The notes under the pieces are model-generated. The model saw only the letters and a program-made list of their open reading frames with translations. It searched no databases and had not been told where the DNA came from. Source: Pseudomonas fluorescens (GTDB taxonomy: Bacteria > Pseudomonadota > Gammaproteobacteria > Pseudomonadales > Pseudomonadaceae). Taken from it: a stretch of DNA of 64,000 nucleotides. The DNA lies in assembly GCF_000967965.1 (NCBI RefSeq), contig NZ_LACC01000013.1, positions 62,001 through 126,000 of the forward strand, written 5' to 3'. Position numbers and translations under genes: made by a program. Numbering within the stretch: the first letter of the stretch is position 1; each line of letters starts with the position of its first letter. This document shows positions 54,423 to 62,355 of this stretch, in pieces.

Positions 54423-56453
54423 ATGTTTGGTAAATTAAGTTGGGAAGCGATCCCGTTCCACGAACCGATCGTGATGATAACCATCTCCATGATCGCGCTC
54501 GGTGGTCTGTCGCTGTTCGCTGCAATCACCTACTTCAAGAAGTGGACCTACCTGTGGACCGAGTGGCTGACGTCGGTCGACCACAAGAAAATCGGCGTGA
54601 TGTACATCATCGTCGCCATGGTCATGCTGCTGCGCGGTTTTGCCGACGCCATCATGATGCGTACCCAGCTGGCCATGGCCACCGAGGGTTCGCCTGGCTA
54701 CCTGCCACCTGAACACTATGACCAGATCTTCACCGCCCACGGTGTGATCATGATCATCTTCATGGCGATGCCATTCTTCACCGGCCTGATGAACCTTGCA
54801 GTGCCGCTGCAGATCGGCGCGCGTGACGTTGCCTACCCGTTCCTGAACTCCCTGAGCTTCTGGCTGCTGGTTTCCGGCGTGGTGCTGATCAACCTGTCCC
54901 TGGGCGTCGGCGAATTCGCCAAGACCGGCTGGGTTGCCTATCCGCCGCTGTCGGGCCTGCAATACAGCCCTGGCGTGGGGATGGACTACTACATCTGGGC
55001 GCTACAGCTATCGGGTCTGGGGACAACGCTGACGGGGGTCAACTTCCTGGCCACCGTGCTGAAAATGCGTACCCCTGGCATGAAACTGATGGACATGCCG
55101 ATCTTCACCTGGACTTGCACCTGGGCCAACGTCCTGATCGTGGCTTCGTTCCCGATCCTGACCGCTACCCTGGCACTGCTGACGCTTGACCGTTACATGG
55201 ATTTCCACATTTTCACCAATGAACTTGGTGGTAATCCGATGATGTACGTGAACCTGTTCTGGGCATGGGGTCACCCTGAGGTGTACATCCTGATCCTGCC
55301 AGCGTTCGGTATCTTCTCCGAAGTCATCTCGACCTTCACCGGCAAGAAACTGTTCGGCCACCACTCGATGGTCTACGCATCGGGCGCGATCTCGATCCTG
55401 GGCTTCATGGTTTGGCTGCACCACTTCTTCACCATGGGTTCGGGTGCCAGCGTCAACGCCTTCTTCGGTCTGGCGACGATGCTGATTTCCATCCCGACGG
55501 GTGTGAAGCTGTTCAACTGGCTGTTCACCATCTACCAGGGCCGTCTGCGCTTCACCAGCCAGGTGATGTGGACCCTGGGCTTCATGGTGACCTTCGCCAT
55601 CGGCGGCATGACCGGCGTACTGTTGGCCATTCCGGGTGCCGACTTCGTTCTGCACAACAGCCTGTTCGTGATCGCGCACTTCCATAACGTGATCATCGGC
55701 GGTGCGGTATTCGGTTACATCGCCGGTTTCGGTTTCTACTTCCCTAAAGCGTTCGGCTTCAAGCTGCACGAAGGCTGGGGCAAGGCAGCATTCTGGTTCT
55801 GGATCAGCGGCTTCTTCGTCGCGTTCATGCCGCTCTACGCTCTGGGCTTCATGGGCATGACCCGTCGCCTGAACGCCACCACCAACCCTGAGTGGGTGCC
55901 GTACCTGTACGTCGCCATGTTCGGTGCGGTGATGATCGCCGTGGGTATCGCTTGCCAGTTGATCCAGCTGTACGTCAGCGTGCGTGACCGCAACAAGCCG
56001 GAAAACATCTGCGAACACGGCGACCCGTGGAATGCACACACCCTGGAATGGTCGACCTCGTCGCCACCACCGTTCTACAACTTCGCCGTGCTGCCGAAAG
56101 CCGATGGCGTCGACCCGTTCAGCGAAGCCAAGGAAAACGGTACCGCATACAAGGCTCCGGCCAGGTACGAACCGATCCACATGCCAAACAACACCGCGAC
56201 CGGTGTGGTCATGGGTGCTCTGTTGACCGTGTTCGGCTTCGCGATGATCTGGCACATCTGGTGGCTGGCAATCGCTGGTCTGGCCGGCACCGTGATCTAC
56301 TTCGTGATCCACGCGGCCCGTGATGATCAAGGCTATATGGTGCCGGTCGACGTGATCGAGCGCATCGAAGCCGAGCAGCACAAGCGTCTGGTAGCGGCAG
56401 GGAAGATCCCGGCCACCGCCACCCGTGTTGAAACCTCGTTGGAACAGGCTTAA
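54423..56453 (+). CDS. cyoB: Cytochrome bo3 ubiquinol oxidase subunit I
   Basis: A 676-residue catalytic subunit with about 15 helices. It binds haem b, haem o3 and CuB and pumps protons. Haem and CuB histidines are visible in [33 protein letters not shown] (cross-linked His-Tyr pair), [11 protein letters not shown] and [12 protein letters not shown]. Full length for CyoB. Confidence 0.97.
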   Translation: MFGKLSWEAIPFHEPIVMITISMIALGGLSLFAAITYFKKWTYLWTEWLTSVDHKKIGVMYIIVAMVMLLRGFADAIMMRTQLAMATEGSPGYLPPEHYDQIFTAHGVIMIIFMAMPFFTGLMNLAVPLQIGARDVAYPFLNSLSFWLLVSGVVLINLSLGVGEFAKTGWVAYPPLSGLQYSPGVGMDYYIWALQLSGLGTTLTGVNFLATVLKMRTPGMKLMDMPIFTWTCTWANVLIVASFPILTATLALLTLDRYMDFHIFTNELGGNPMMYVNLFWAWGHPEVYILILPAFGIFSEVISTFTGKKLFGHHSMVYASGAISILGFMVWLHHFFTMGSGASVNAFFGLATMLISIPTGVKLFNWLFTIYQGRLRFTSQVMWTLGFMVTFAIGGMTGVLLAIPGADFVLHNSLFVIAHFHNVIIGGAVFGYIAGFGFYFPKAFGFKLHEGWGKAAFWFWISGFFVAFMPLYALGFMGMTRRLNATTNPEWVPYLYVAMFGAVMIAVGIACQLIQLYVSVRDRNKPENICEHGDPWNAHTLEWSTSSPPPFYNFAVLPKADGVDPFSEAKENGTAYKAPARYEPIHMPNNTATGVVMGALLTVFGFAMIWHIWWLAIAGLAGTVIYFVIHAARDDQGYMVPVDVIERIEAEQHKRLVAAGKIPATATRVETSLEQA

Positions 56454-56456
56454 ACC

Positions 56457-57083
56457 ATGTCGAACTTAGTGACCAATGCTGGACACACCCATGTCGATGG
56501 ACATGGGCATGATGACCATCACCACGACTCGGGCGAGATGACCGTATTCGGTTTCTGGCTCTACCTGATGACCGACTGCATTCTGTTTGCGTCGATCTTC
56601 GCGGCGTACGCGGTACTGGTTAACAACGTAGCGGGTGGCCCGTCGGGCCACGACATCTTCGAACTGCCATACGTACTGGGCGAAACCGCTCTGCTGCTGT
56701 TCAGTTCGATCACCTACGGCTTCGCCATGCTGGCGTTCTTCCGTGGCAACAAGAAGCAGGTCCTGGGCTGGCTGGCCATGACCTTCGTGTTCGGTGCCGG
56801 CTTCATCGGCATGGAGATCAACGAGTTCCACATGTTGATCTCCGAGGGCTACGGCCCTAGCCGTTCCGGCTTCCTGTCCGGGTTCTTCACCTTGGTCGGC
56901 ACCCACGGTCTGCACGTGACCAGCGGTCTGATCTGGATGGCGATCATGATGTATCAGGTGCAGAAAAACGGCCTGACGGCGACCAACAAGACCCGTCTGA
57001 GCTGCCTGAGCCTGTTCTGGCACTTCCTGGACGTCGTGTGGATCTGCGTATTCACCGTTGTTTACCTGATGGGGACTATGTAA
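56457..57083 (+). CDS. cyoC: Cytochrome bo3 ubiquinol oxidase subunit III
   Basis: A 208-residue membrane subunit with five helices. The N-terminus is unusually His/Asp-rich ([15 protein letters not shown]), common in pseudomonad CyoC and possibly metal-binding. Starts 3 bp after cyoB; its stop directly touches the cyoD ATG. Confidence 0.96.
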   Translation: MSNLVTNAGHTHVDGHGHDDHHHDSGEMTVFGFWLYLMTDCILFASIFAAYAVLVNNVAGGPSGHDIFELPYVLGETALLLFSSITYGFAMLAFFRGNKKQVLGWLAMTFVFGAGFIGMEINEFHMLISEGYGPSRSGFLSGFFTLVGTHGLHVTSGLIWMAIMMYQVQKNGLTATNKTRLSCLSLFWHFLDVVWICVFTVVYLMGTM

Positions 57084-57419
57084 ATGGCTAACACACACTC
57101 CCATGACAGCCACGACGCCGGTCACGGCAGCGTCAAGTCCTACGGCATCGGTTTCATCCTGTCGGTGATCCTGACCCTGATCCCGTTCGGTCTGGTGATG
57201 TACCCGACGCTGCCGAAGTCGATCACCCTGATGATCGTCGTCGCGTTCGCCGTCATCCAGGTGCTGGTGCACCTGGTGTACTTCCTGCACCTGGACCGTT
57301 CGGCCGCGCAGCGTAACAACGTGATTGCGTTTGTCTTCGCCGCGATCGTGATCGTCCTGCTGGTTGGCCTGTCGCTGTGGATCATGTTCAGCATCCACAC
57401 GTTCATGATGGCGAAGTGA
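57084..57419 (+). CDS. cyoD: Cytochrome bo3 ubiquinol oxidase subunit IV
   Basis: A 111-residue, three-helix subunit needed for assembly of the CuB site. N-terminal His-rich stretch (HSHDSHDAGHGS), then GIGFILSVILTLIPFGLVMY and VLVHLVYFLHLD. Immediately follows cyoC. Confidence 0.96.
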   Translation: MANTHSHDSHDAGHGSVKSYGIGFILSVILTLIPFGLVMYPTLPKSITLMIVVAFAVIQVLVHLVYFLHLDRSAAQRNNVIAFVFAAIVIVLLVGLSLWIMFSIHTFMMAK

Positions 57420-57430
57420 GGTAAGTCCGC

Positions 57431-58318
57431 ATGTCCCTCAAGCACTTTATCCAAATCACCAAACCGGGGATCATTTTCGGTAACGTGCTTTCTGTGGCAG
57501 GCGGATTTTTCCTGGCCTCCAAAGGGCATGTCGATCTGGCCATCTTCCTGGCCGCCATGATCGGCACGTCCCTGGTGGTTGCCTCCGGTTGCGTGTTCAA
57601 CAACTGCATCGACCGCGACATCGACCTGAAGATGGAACGCACCAAGAACCGGGTGCTGGTCCAGGGCTTGATCTCCCTGAAACTGGCCCTGATCTATGCG
57701 ACCGTCCTGGGTGTCGCCGGCGTTGCGCTGTTGTACAAGGTGGCCAACCCGTTGGCCGCGTTGTTCGCGGTGATCGGCTTCGTGATCTACGTCGGCTTCT
57801 ACAGCCTGTACCTCAAGCGCAAGTCGGTTCACGGCACGCTGGTGGGCAGTCTGTCGGGCGCCATGCCGCCGGTGATTGGCTACGTCGCAGTCAGCAACAC
57901 CTTCGACATGGCCGCGCTGACCCTGCTGGTGATGTTCAGCCTGTGGCAGATGCCGCATTCCTATGCCATCGCGATCTTCCGCTTCAACGATTACCTGGCC
58001 GCATCGATTCCGGTGCTGCCAGTGAAGCGCGGCATCCAGGTGGCCAAGAAGCACATCCTGATCTACATTCTGGCCTTCCTCGTGGCGACCTTGATGCTGA
58101 CCTTCAGCGGCTACGCTGGCATGAGCTACCTCGCCGTCGCCTCGGCCATGGGCATGTACTGGCTGTACATGGCCTGGACCGGCTACAAGGCAGTGGATGA
58201 CACGGTCTGGGCACGCAAGCTGTTCGTGTTCTCGATCTTCACCATTACCGCGTTGAGCGTGATGATGTCCCTGGACTTCAAAGTGCCGAGCGAGTTGCTG
58301 CTGACGTACGCGCCTTAA
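57431..58318 (+). CDS. cyoE: Protohaem IX farnesyltransferase (haem O synthase)
   Basis: A 295-residue UbiA-type prenyltransferase with about eight helices that makes haem O for subunit I. Aspartate-rich motif [18 protein letters not shown] near residue 58 and the second acidic loop [20 protein letters not shown]. Last gene of the operon, followed by a terminator. Confidence 0.96.
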   Translation: MSLKHFIQITKPGIIFGNVLSVAGGFFLASKGHVDLAIFLAAMIGTSLVVASGCVFNNCIDRDIDLKMERTKNRVLVQGLISLKLALIYATVLGVAGVALLYKVANPLAALFAVIGFVIYVGFYSLYLKRKSVHGTLVGSLSGAMPPVIGYVAVSNTFDMAALTLLVMFSLWQMPHSYAIAIFRFNDYLAASIPVLPVKRGIQVAKKHILIYILAFLVATLMLTFSGYAGMSYLAVASAMGMYWLYMAWTGYKAVDDTVWARKLFVFSIFTITALSVMMSLDFKVPSELLLTYAP

Positions 58319-58336
58319 ACGTCGGATGCTGAATCG

Positions 58337-58373
58337 AAAAGCCCCGCCTTCGAGAGAAGCGCGGGGCTTTTTG
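58337..58373. terminator. cyoE terminator (copy 1 of a duplicated unit)
   Basis: AAAAGCCCCGC/GCGGGGCTTTT with an inner CTTC-GAGA-GAAG arm. It is almost the same as the hairpin at 59972-60007, and both lie just beyond the 3' end of a minus-strand DUF3077 gene. Confidence 0.9.
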
Positions 58374-58404
58374 TTGGTGGAATTCTGACGAACCGTGGTG
58401 CCGC

Positions 58405-58478
58405 CATCGCGAGCAGGCTCACTCCTACATTGGATTGAGTGCACACCGATCCCTGTAGGAGTGAGCCTGCTCGCGATG
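58405..58478. repeat. Paired inverted REP element (REPIN)
   Basis: CATCGCGAGCAGGCTCACTC and GAGTGAGCCTGCTCGCGATG; both arms carry the same GTGAG variant, so the compensatory change keeps the stem. A degenerate single REP lies at about 58679-58704. Confidence 0.88.
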
Positions 58479-58559
58479 GCCGCGACGCGGACTAACAGGC
58501 GAATTCGATATCTGTCCGCTTAAGAAAAAATTGAGAAAATCCCAAATTATTAAGATTTT

Positions 58560-58645
58560 CTTGGCCCACTTAAGAAAAAATGCGCGGTCAGACCCAATAA
58601 ATGGGGTAAGGCGGATGGTTCCGAGGTCTTGGGGGGATTTGTCAT
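58560..58645 (-). pseudogene. Decayed DUF3077 gene
   Basis: The start ATG (complement of 58643-58645) and its ribosome site (AGGAG) align with those of the intact DUF3077 gene at 60289. After eight codons the frame is lost: the C tract has 6 C where the intact copy has 4. In the shifted frame the text QDLGTIRLTPFIGSD matches the intact QDLKTIGLTPFSYHA. Similarity fades after about 28 codons, and the rest is AT-rich with a 13-bp direct repeat CTTAAGAAAAAAT at 58519 and 58569. It is a remnant of an older duplication. Confidence 0.65.
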
Positions 58646-58835
58646 TGGGTTTCCATCTCCTGTGTTTCGTCCGTTGCCGCCATCGCGACCAAGCTCGCTT
58701 ACGATAGGGAGACCTGACCGGCAAAACTGCCTACGGATTTGCCTGAACTTTCCCACGAGTTTTTCAGGTTGAGGGTCGGAAGTTGCCTATCTAGCCTCGG
58801 GATGTCGTTATTACAAGCATCCCAGAGGATCTACG

Positions 58836-59474
58836 ATGGAACTGCCAGAGGTAATCACCCCGCGTGTTAATACGAATACAGCGTTGGGGCAGGCTTTGAT
58901 TTCGATGTTCAAATCTGTCGAAGCGGAACTGGAGCTTGAGAACGCAGTACCAGGGGCGGTCAAAATTATCCTGTTCGGTGGCTGCGCGGTTCACCTTTAT
59001 ACCCATCATCGCGTTTCCACCGACGTCGATGCAGAAATTTATGAGGCTAATGTTCCCAAAGGTCTTCACTTACAAACAATGCTCGCAGAGATACCCGAAC
59101 AGTTTGTTGATGAGCGATCCGGTCGCTTGATGGAGCTGAACTACGACCTGCAATACAACACCAGTTTTGGCCCAATTCATGAGGACTATTGGGAACGGAG
59201 CCTTCCCTTTACAGAGTTCCCGGTTGAGTCCCCGCTGCACGTTCATATCGCGGCACCTGTCGACATTGCCATTTCCAAGCTGGGCAGAGCGACCGATCAG
59301 GACATTGGTGATATCAAGGCACTTCTCAGGGCTGGTTTCATCCTGACTACCGAGTTTCGTCGACTGGCATTGCAGGCGATTGATGTATATGTTGGCAACA
59401 AGGAGTCACCAATCTCCGTCCTCACGAATATTTTGCATGATTATCTGGAGAGCACAGATGACGAAGCCCCATAG
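58836..59474 (+). CDS. Nucleotidyltransferase-like protein (DUF6036/AbiEii-type), first gene of a pair
   Basis: A 212-residue soluble protein. FGGCAVHLYTHHRVSTDVD fits the nucleotidyltransferase core G-G-x-A-x ... R-x-T-x-D-x-D-type motif of AbiEii, MenT and DUF6036 proteins, with both acidic residues on one strand. A further conserved block is HIAAPVDIAISKLGRATDQD (the 'P-D-x-x-x-x-K' strand common in these toxins). AGAGGA precedes the ATG. GC about 50% differs from the cyo genes. The next gene overlaps its end by 17 bp. Possible toxin or defence component; the activity is inferred from fold. Confidence 0.65.
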   Translation: MELPEVITPRVNTNTALGQALISMFKSVEAELELENAVPGAVKIILFGGCAVHLYTHHRVSTDVDAEIYEANVPKGLHLQTMLAEIPEQFVDERSGRLMELNYDLQYNTSFGPIHEDYWERSLPFTEFPVESPLHVHIAAPVDIAISKLGRATDQDIGDIKALLRAGFILTTEFRRLALQAIDVYVGNKESPISVLTNILHDYLESTDDEAP

Positions 59475-59910
59475 CGGCCACGTCCTCTCATCCGCCTTGG
59501 ACACGCTGGTAAAAAGACCTTTGAATCAAGCGGATGACGCTGCCTTGGTGAGCGCCGCCAAGGCTGTCTGGTACTCGGACTCAAATCTTGAAAGCGAGAT
59601 AAGCGTTTTTTTGAATCGTCATTCTGACGAAGTGGAGGTTCGGCGTGCTGGCTATCTGCTCGAGCGATTCACTCGATTTACTTGCTTATCCGATCTCCGG
59701 GTGTCGGAAACTCTCAATGTCCTCGAGCTTTTTGCTCATTCGACTTGCGTGCAAGCCGTGACGCTACAAACCGTCACGCCATTGCGTCGACGCCGTGATG
59801 AACTCGCTGTCTCTTGGGGGTTAAGTGAGGGCCTCGGCCTGAAAGCCCAAGCCCTCATGCCTTTCCAGACCCGGCATTACGAAGCTGAGCAACGCGCCAT
59901 GTTTTCCTGA
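59458..59910 (+). CDS. Unrecognised partner protein of the nucleotidyltransferase-like gene
   Basis: A 150-residue, mostly helical soluble protein (SSALDTLVKRPLNQADDAAL, LERFTRFTCLSDLRVSETLN) with no recognisable domain. The C-terminus is basic (TPLRRRRDELAVSWG). The start ATG 59458 lies inside the upstream gene (17-bp overlap), so the two are made together. A strong terminator follows. Order (nucleotidyltransferase first, partner second) is opposite to AbiEi-AbiEii. It could be an antitoxin/neutraliser or a second effector. Confidence 0.65.
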   Translation: MTKPHSGHVLSSALDTLVKRPLNQADDAALVSAAKAVWYSDSNLESEISVFLNRHSDEVEVRRAGYLLERFTRFTCLSDLRVSETLNVLELFAHSTCVQAVTLQTVTPLRRRRDELAVSWGLSEGLGLKAQALMPFQTRHYEAEQRAMFS

Positions 59911-59971
59911 ACGCTGGTTGCCGCGAAGAGGTCGCATCGTATGGTCCAAACGCTGTAACGGCCTGCATCGT

Positions 59972-60007
59972 AAAAGCCCCGCATTCAAAAGAATCGCGGG
60001 GCTTTTT
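59972..60007. terminator. Terminator after the gene pair (copy 2 of a duplicated unit)
   Basis: AAAAGCCCCGC/GCGGGGCTTTTT with an inner ATTC/GAAT arm; serves the plus-strand pair and the convergent minus-strand DUF3077 gene. Nearly identical to the hairpin after cyoE. Confidence 0.9.
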
Positions 60008-60010
60008 CAT

Positions 60011-60289
60011 TTACGCGCGGTTGTTACACGGTGCGTCGAGCACTTTCACCACGTCATCGATGATTGCCTTGCTCATGTCCTGCAAAAAGTGCGAGGCCCA
60101 GGCGTGTCGGTCGGAGTCGCGGACCATGGCGGCGTCTGAGGCGAGCAGTTTGGCGAGGTGGAGCAGGTCGGAGGCGTGGGAGAGGGCCTGAATGATCGAG
60201 ACTCCACGGTTGATGCGGAACAGTGGTTCGTTAGCGTGGTAGGAGAAGGGGGTGAGGCCGATGGTTTTCAGGTCTTGGGGAATGGTCAT
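60011..60289 (-). CDS. DUF3077 family protein
   Basis: A 92-residue protein (PQDLKTIGLTPFSYHANEPL, FRINRGVSIIQALSHASDLL). DUF3077 proteins are small, predicted helical, and present in several copies in pseudomonads. Unknown role; the C-terminal half is helical with a conserved DSDRHAWASHFLQDMSKAII block. AGGAGG at 60299-60304 (minus strand) is an unusually strong ribosome site that overlaps the stop of a 20-codon leader. A decayed second copy lies at 58560-58645. Confidence 0.82.
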   Translation of the reverse strand: MTIPQDLKTIGLTPFSYHANEPLFRINRGVSIIQALSHASDLLHLAKLLASDAAMVRDSDRHAWASHFLQDMSKAIIDDVVKVLDAPCNNRA

Positions 60290-60295
60290 TGGACT

Positions 60296-60358
60296 TCACC
60301 TCCTGTTGGTTGGTAGGTGGTGAATGACGTTTGAAGCAGACAGACCAATAGCATTCAT
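60296..60358 (-). CDS. 20-residue leader peptide in front of DUF3077
   Basis: ATG (complement of 60356-60358) opens a 20-codon frame NAIGLSASNVIHHLPTNRR, whose TGA overlaps the downstream AGGAGG. This is the layout of a translational coupling or attenuation peptide. No ribosome site of note lies before it (TTTACTC precedes), and its translation is unproven. Confidence 0.4.
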   Translation of the reverse strand: MNAIGLSASNVIHHLPTNRR

Positions 60359-60380
60359 GAGTAAAGCTCCCGAATCAAAT

Positions 60381-60604
60381 TGAGAGCTACCACGTTCGTT
60401 CTCAGGCGAATGGGTGGCAGCTATGCGCGGGCTGAGAAACCGGAGATACAGGAATCCGGCAGACCCGAAGGTCTCCCACGCACAGCCGCCATTGCACGAA
60501 TGTACTGGCATAAAAAAAGCGCCGGCAATCGTGATTGGTGGCGCTTGTGCGCCCGTATCTTACCCGGGTTCTCAGGCCCGGTCGCTGAATTGGCAGCGAC
60601 CGGG
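60381..60604 (-). promoter_or_regulatory. Structured leader/RNA region upstream of DUF3077
   Basis: On the minus strand, from right to left: an 11-bp perfect hairpin CCCGGTCGCTG/CAGCGACCGGG (60577-60604), a terminator (60512-60546), a UUCG-type loop AGACC-TTCG-GGTCT (60460-60475), then AGCTACCAC/GTGGCAGCT (60385-60422). The strings TTCTCAGG (60399 and 60569), CTGAGAA (60432) and TGAGA (60381) allow competing pairings. It may be an attenuator or an independent small RNA. Two small open frames on either strand here look like by-products. Confidence 0.5.
60512..60546 (-). terminator. Terminator-like hairpin inside the DUF3077 leader region
   Basis: Stem AAGCGCC/GGCGCTT (60517-60523 with 60540-60546), with inner CAAT/ATTG pairs and seven U on the minus strand (60512-60518). 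It would end a transcript coming from the right, about 150 nt before the leader peptide start. Confidence 0.75.
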
Positions 60605-60680
60605 CGAAGTTAGCCGGCAAGGATGAGGTCGGCAATCGTAGCGATCTGGTGGCCGGGGATGGCCGGGACACCGCAGACCC

Positions 60681-60770
60681 TGTGGGAGCGGGCTTGCCCG
60701 CGATGGCAGTGTGTTAGGCGACATTGATGCTGGATGTGACGGCCCCATCGCGGGCAAGCCCGCTCCCACA
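60681..60770. repeat. Paired inverted REP element, GCGGGCTTGCCCGC variant
   Basis: TGTGGGAGCGGGCTTGCCCG and the inverted partner ending at 60770 differ from the other pairs at the stem core but show the same compensated pattern. It lies between the MocR stop and the structured region. Confidence 0.86.
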
Positions 60771-60788
60771 GGATTTGAGGCGTGTCGG

Positions 60789-62207
60789 TTATTTTTGGGC
60801 AGTGTCGAGCAACCGGAAAAACCGCTCGCGCACCTGCAAGCTGTCGCTGTGAGCCACGTTGAATCGCAGGAACTGGCTGGCATCCGGCCCTTTGCTCAGC
60901 AAGGTGCCCGGCGCCAATACCATATTGTTCTCCAGCCCCTGGCGAGCCAGGTTCTCGGCGTGTAAACCCTCCGGCAACCGCGCCCAGATAAACACGCCTT
61001 CGCCGGGCAACGAGGAAAGCGAGCACCCAGCCTCCGCCAACCAACTCGCCACACGACTATTGGATTCATACAGCCGATCCACCGTGCGCCGCGCATGCTT
61101 GGCATAGCTGCCGTCGCTGAGCATGGTGCAGGTGATCTGCTCCGCCAGCTCCGACGTCACCCCGCCGCAGGCCATTTTCAGGGCGACCATGCGTGCCGCC
61201 AATTGTGGCGAGAGCACGGTGTAGCTGACGCGGCTGTTGGCGGTCAGGGTCTTGGAGAAGCCCGACACATAACTCACGTTGTCCAGCCCGCTGGCGGCCA
61301 GGCGCGGGGTGCGACGTTGCTGGATGTCGCAGTACAGATCGTCTTCGACGATGTGGAAGCCATAACGGTGGCTCAGTTCCAGCAAACGGTAGACTTGGGC
61401 CGGGGTGAACGAGTGTCCGGTAGGGTTATGCAGCGTGCTGTTGGTCATGTACAGCACGGGTTTGTGGGCGATCAACAGTTGCTCGAACGCGTCGAGGTCC
61501 ATGCCGTCGCAATCCCGGGCGATGGTGATGACCTTGGCCCCGTGCAGCGCCAGGTTGGCGTGCATGTTGAAGTAGCAGGGGTCGTCGAGCAGCACGGTGT
61601 CGCCGGGTTTGACCAGCAGGCGCATCAGCAGGTCGATGGCCTGCATGGTGTTGGCTGTGGTGATGATCTGGTCCACCGGCGCTTCGATGCCGAAGGTCGC
61701 CAGTTTCACCCGCAGGGCCTGGCGCAACGGCAAGTAACCGCCGGCCACGCCGTACTCGCCCATGCGCAACGACGTAGCTCGCAAGGTGCTGCGCACGGCT
61801 TTCTGCAATTCTTCGGCGGGTAGCCACGAGGTTGGCAGAAAACCGCAGCCGGGGCGCAGCGTGCCGTTGTCCAGTAGCAAGGCGCGACGAATTACGCTCA
61901 GGGTGTCCTGGGGTTGCAGGTCCGGGCCGGTGCCGCTTTTCAGCGCCGCTTCTGAGCGATGCACGTAATGCCCGGAGCCCTGGCGAGACACCACCAGCCC
62001 CTTGGCCCGCATGCGGTCCAGGGCATCGACCACCGTGGACTTGCCCACGTTCATCAAGTCGGAGAGTTCGCGAATCGGCGGCAGCTTGACGCCGTGGGGC
62101 AGGCCACCGGTGCTGATGGCTTGCGTCAGCTGATCGACGATCTGTTGCACCAGCGGCACGCCGGGCTGGAATTCAATGGCGGCGATGACTGCGCGTTGAA
62201 CCTGCAT
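60789..62207 (-). CDS. MocR-family (GntR-aminotransferase) regulator
   Basis: A 472-residue fusion. The GntR winged helix is at residues 10-80 (LPHGVKLPPIRELSDLMNVG, VVDALDRMRAKGLVV). An aminotransferase-like domain follows, with the PLP lysine in YVSGFSKTLTANSRVSY and the NSTLHNPTGHSFTPAQVYRL block. PLP acts as an effector in this family. Divergent from an MFS gene with an 8-bp-arm inverted repeat between, so it probably regulates that operon and itself. The C-terminus is intact. Confidence 0.92.
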   Translation of the reverse strand: MQVQRAVIAAIEFQPGVPLVQQIVDQLTQAISTGGLPHGVKLPPIRELSDLMNVGKSTVVDALDRMRAKGLVVSRQGSGHYVHRSEAALKSGTGPDLQPQDTLSVIRRALLLDNGTLRPGCGFLPTSWLPAEELQKAVRSTLRATSLRMGEYGVAGGYLPLRQALRVKLATFGIEAPVDQIITTANTMQAIDLLMRLLVKPGDTVLLDDPCYFNMHANLALHGAKVITIARDCDGMDLDAFEQLLIAHKPVLYMTNSTLHNPTGHSFTPAQVYRLLELSHRYGFHIVEDDLYCDIQQRRTPRLAASGLDNVSYVSGFSKTLTANSRVSYTVLSPQLAARMVALKMACGGVTSELAEQITCTMLSDGSYAKHARRTVDRLYESNSRVASWLAEAGCSLSSLPGEGVFIWARLPEGLHAENLARQGLENNMVLAPGTLLSKGPDASQFLRFNVAHSDSLQVRERFFRLLDTAQK

Positions 62208-62229
62208 TTTACTGGTCTCTCCGGCAGTA

Positions 62230-62255
62230 AAGTTCGTTGGATTCTATACGAACTT
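62230..62255. promoter_or_regulatory. MocR operator candidate
   Basis: Perfect inverted repeat AAGTTCGT-N10-ACGAACTT between the divergent MocR and MFS genes, followed by the palindrome CCTGATCAGG at about 62257-62266. Spacing and location fit a regulator-binding site; binding is inferred. Confidence 0.6.
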
Positions 62256-62355
62256 GCCCTGATCAGGACAAGCCTCTCTCTCTACCATGCCCTTACAGAC
62301 TTTTCTGGATGTCGGCCTTTGTCGGCGGGCATTCACCCGGTTCCTGAGGTGCTGC

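Noticed and set aside
55008..56381. 457-codon open frame opposite cyoB
   Set aside because: Composition dominated by His, Asp, Gln and Arg from reversed hydrophobic codons; cyoB is certain.
60380..60671. Small overlapping frames on both strands in the DUF3077 leader region
   Set aside because: They run through perfect hairpins and a terminator and have no ribosome sites; better explained by RNA structure.
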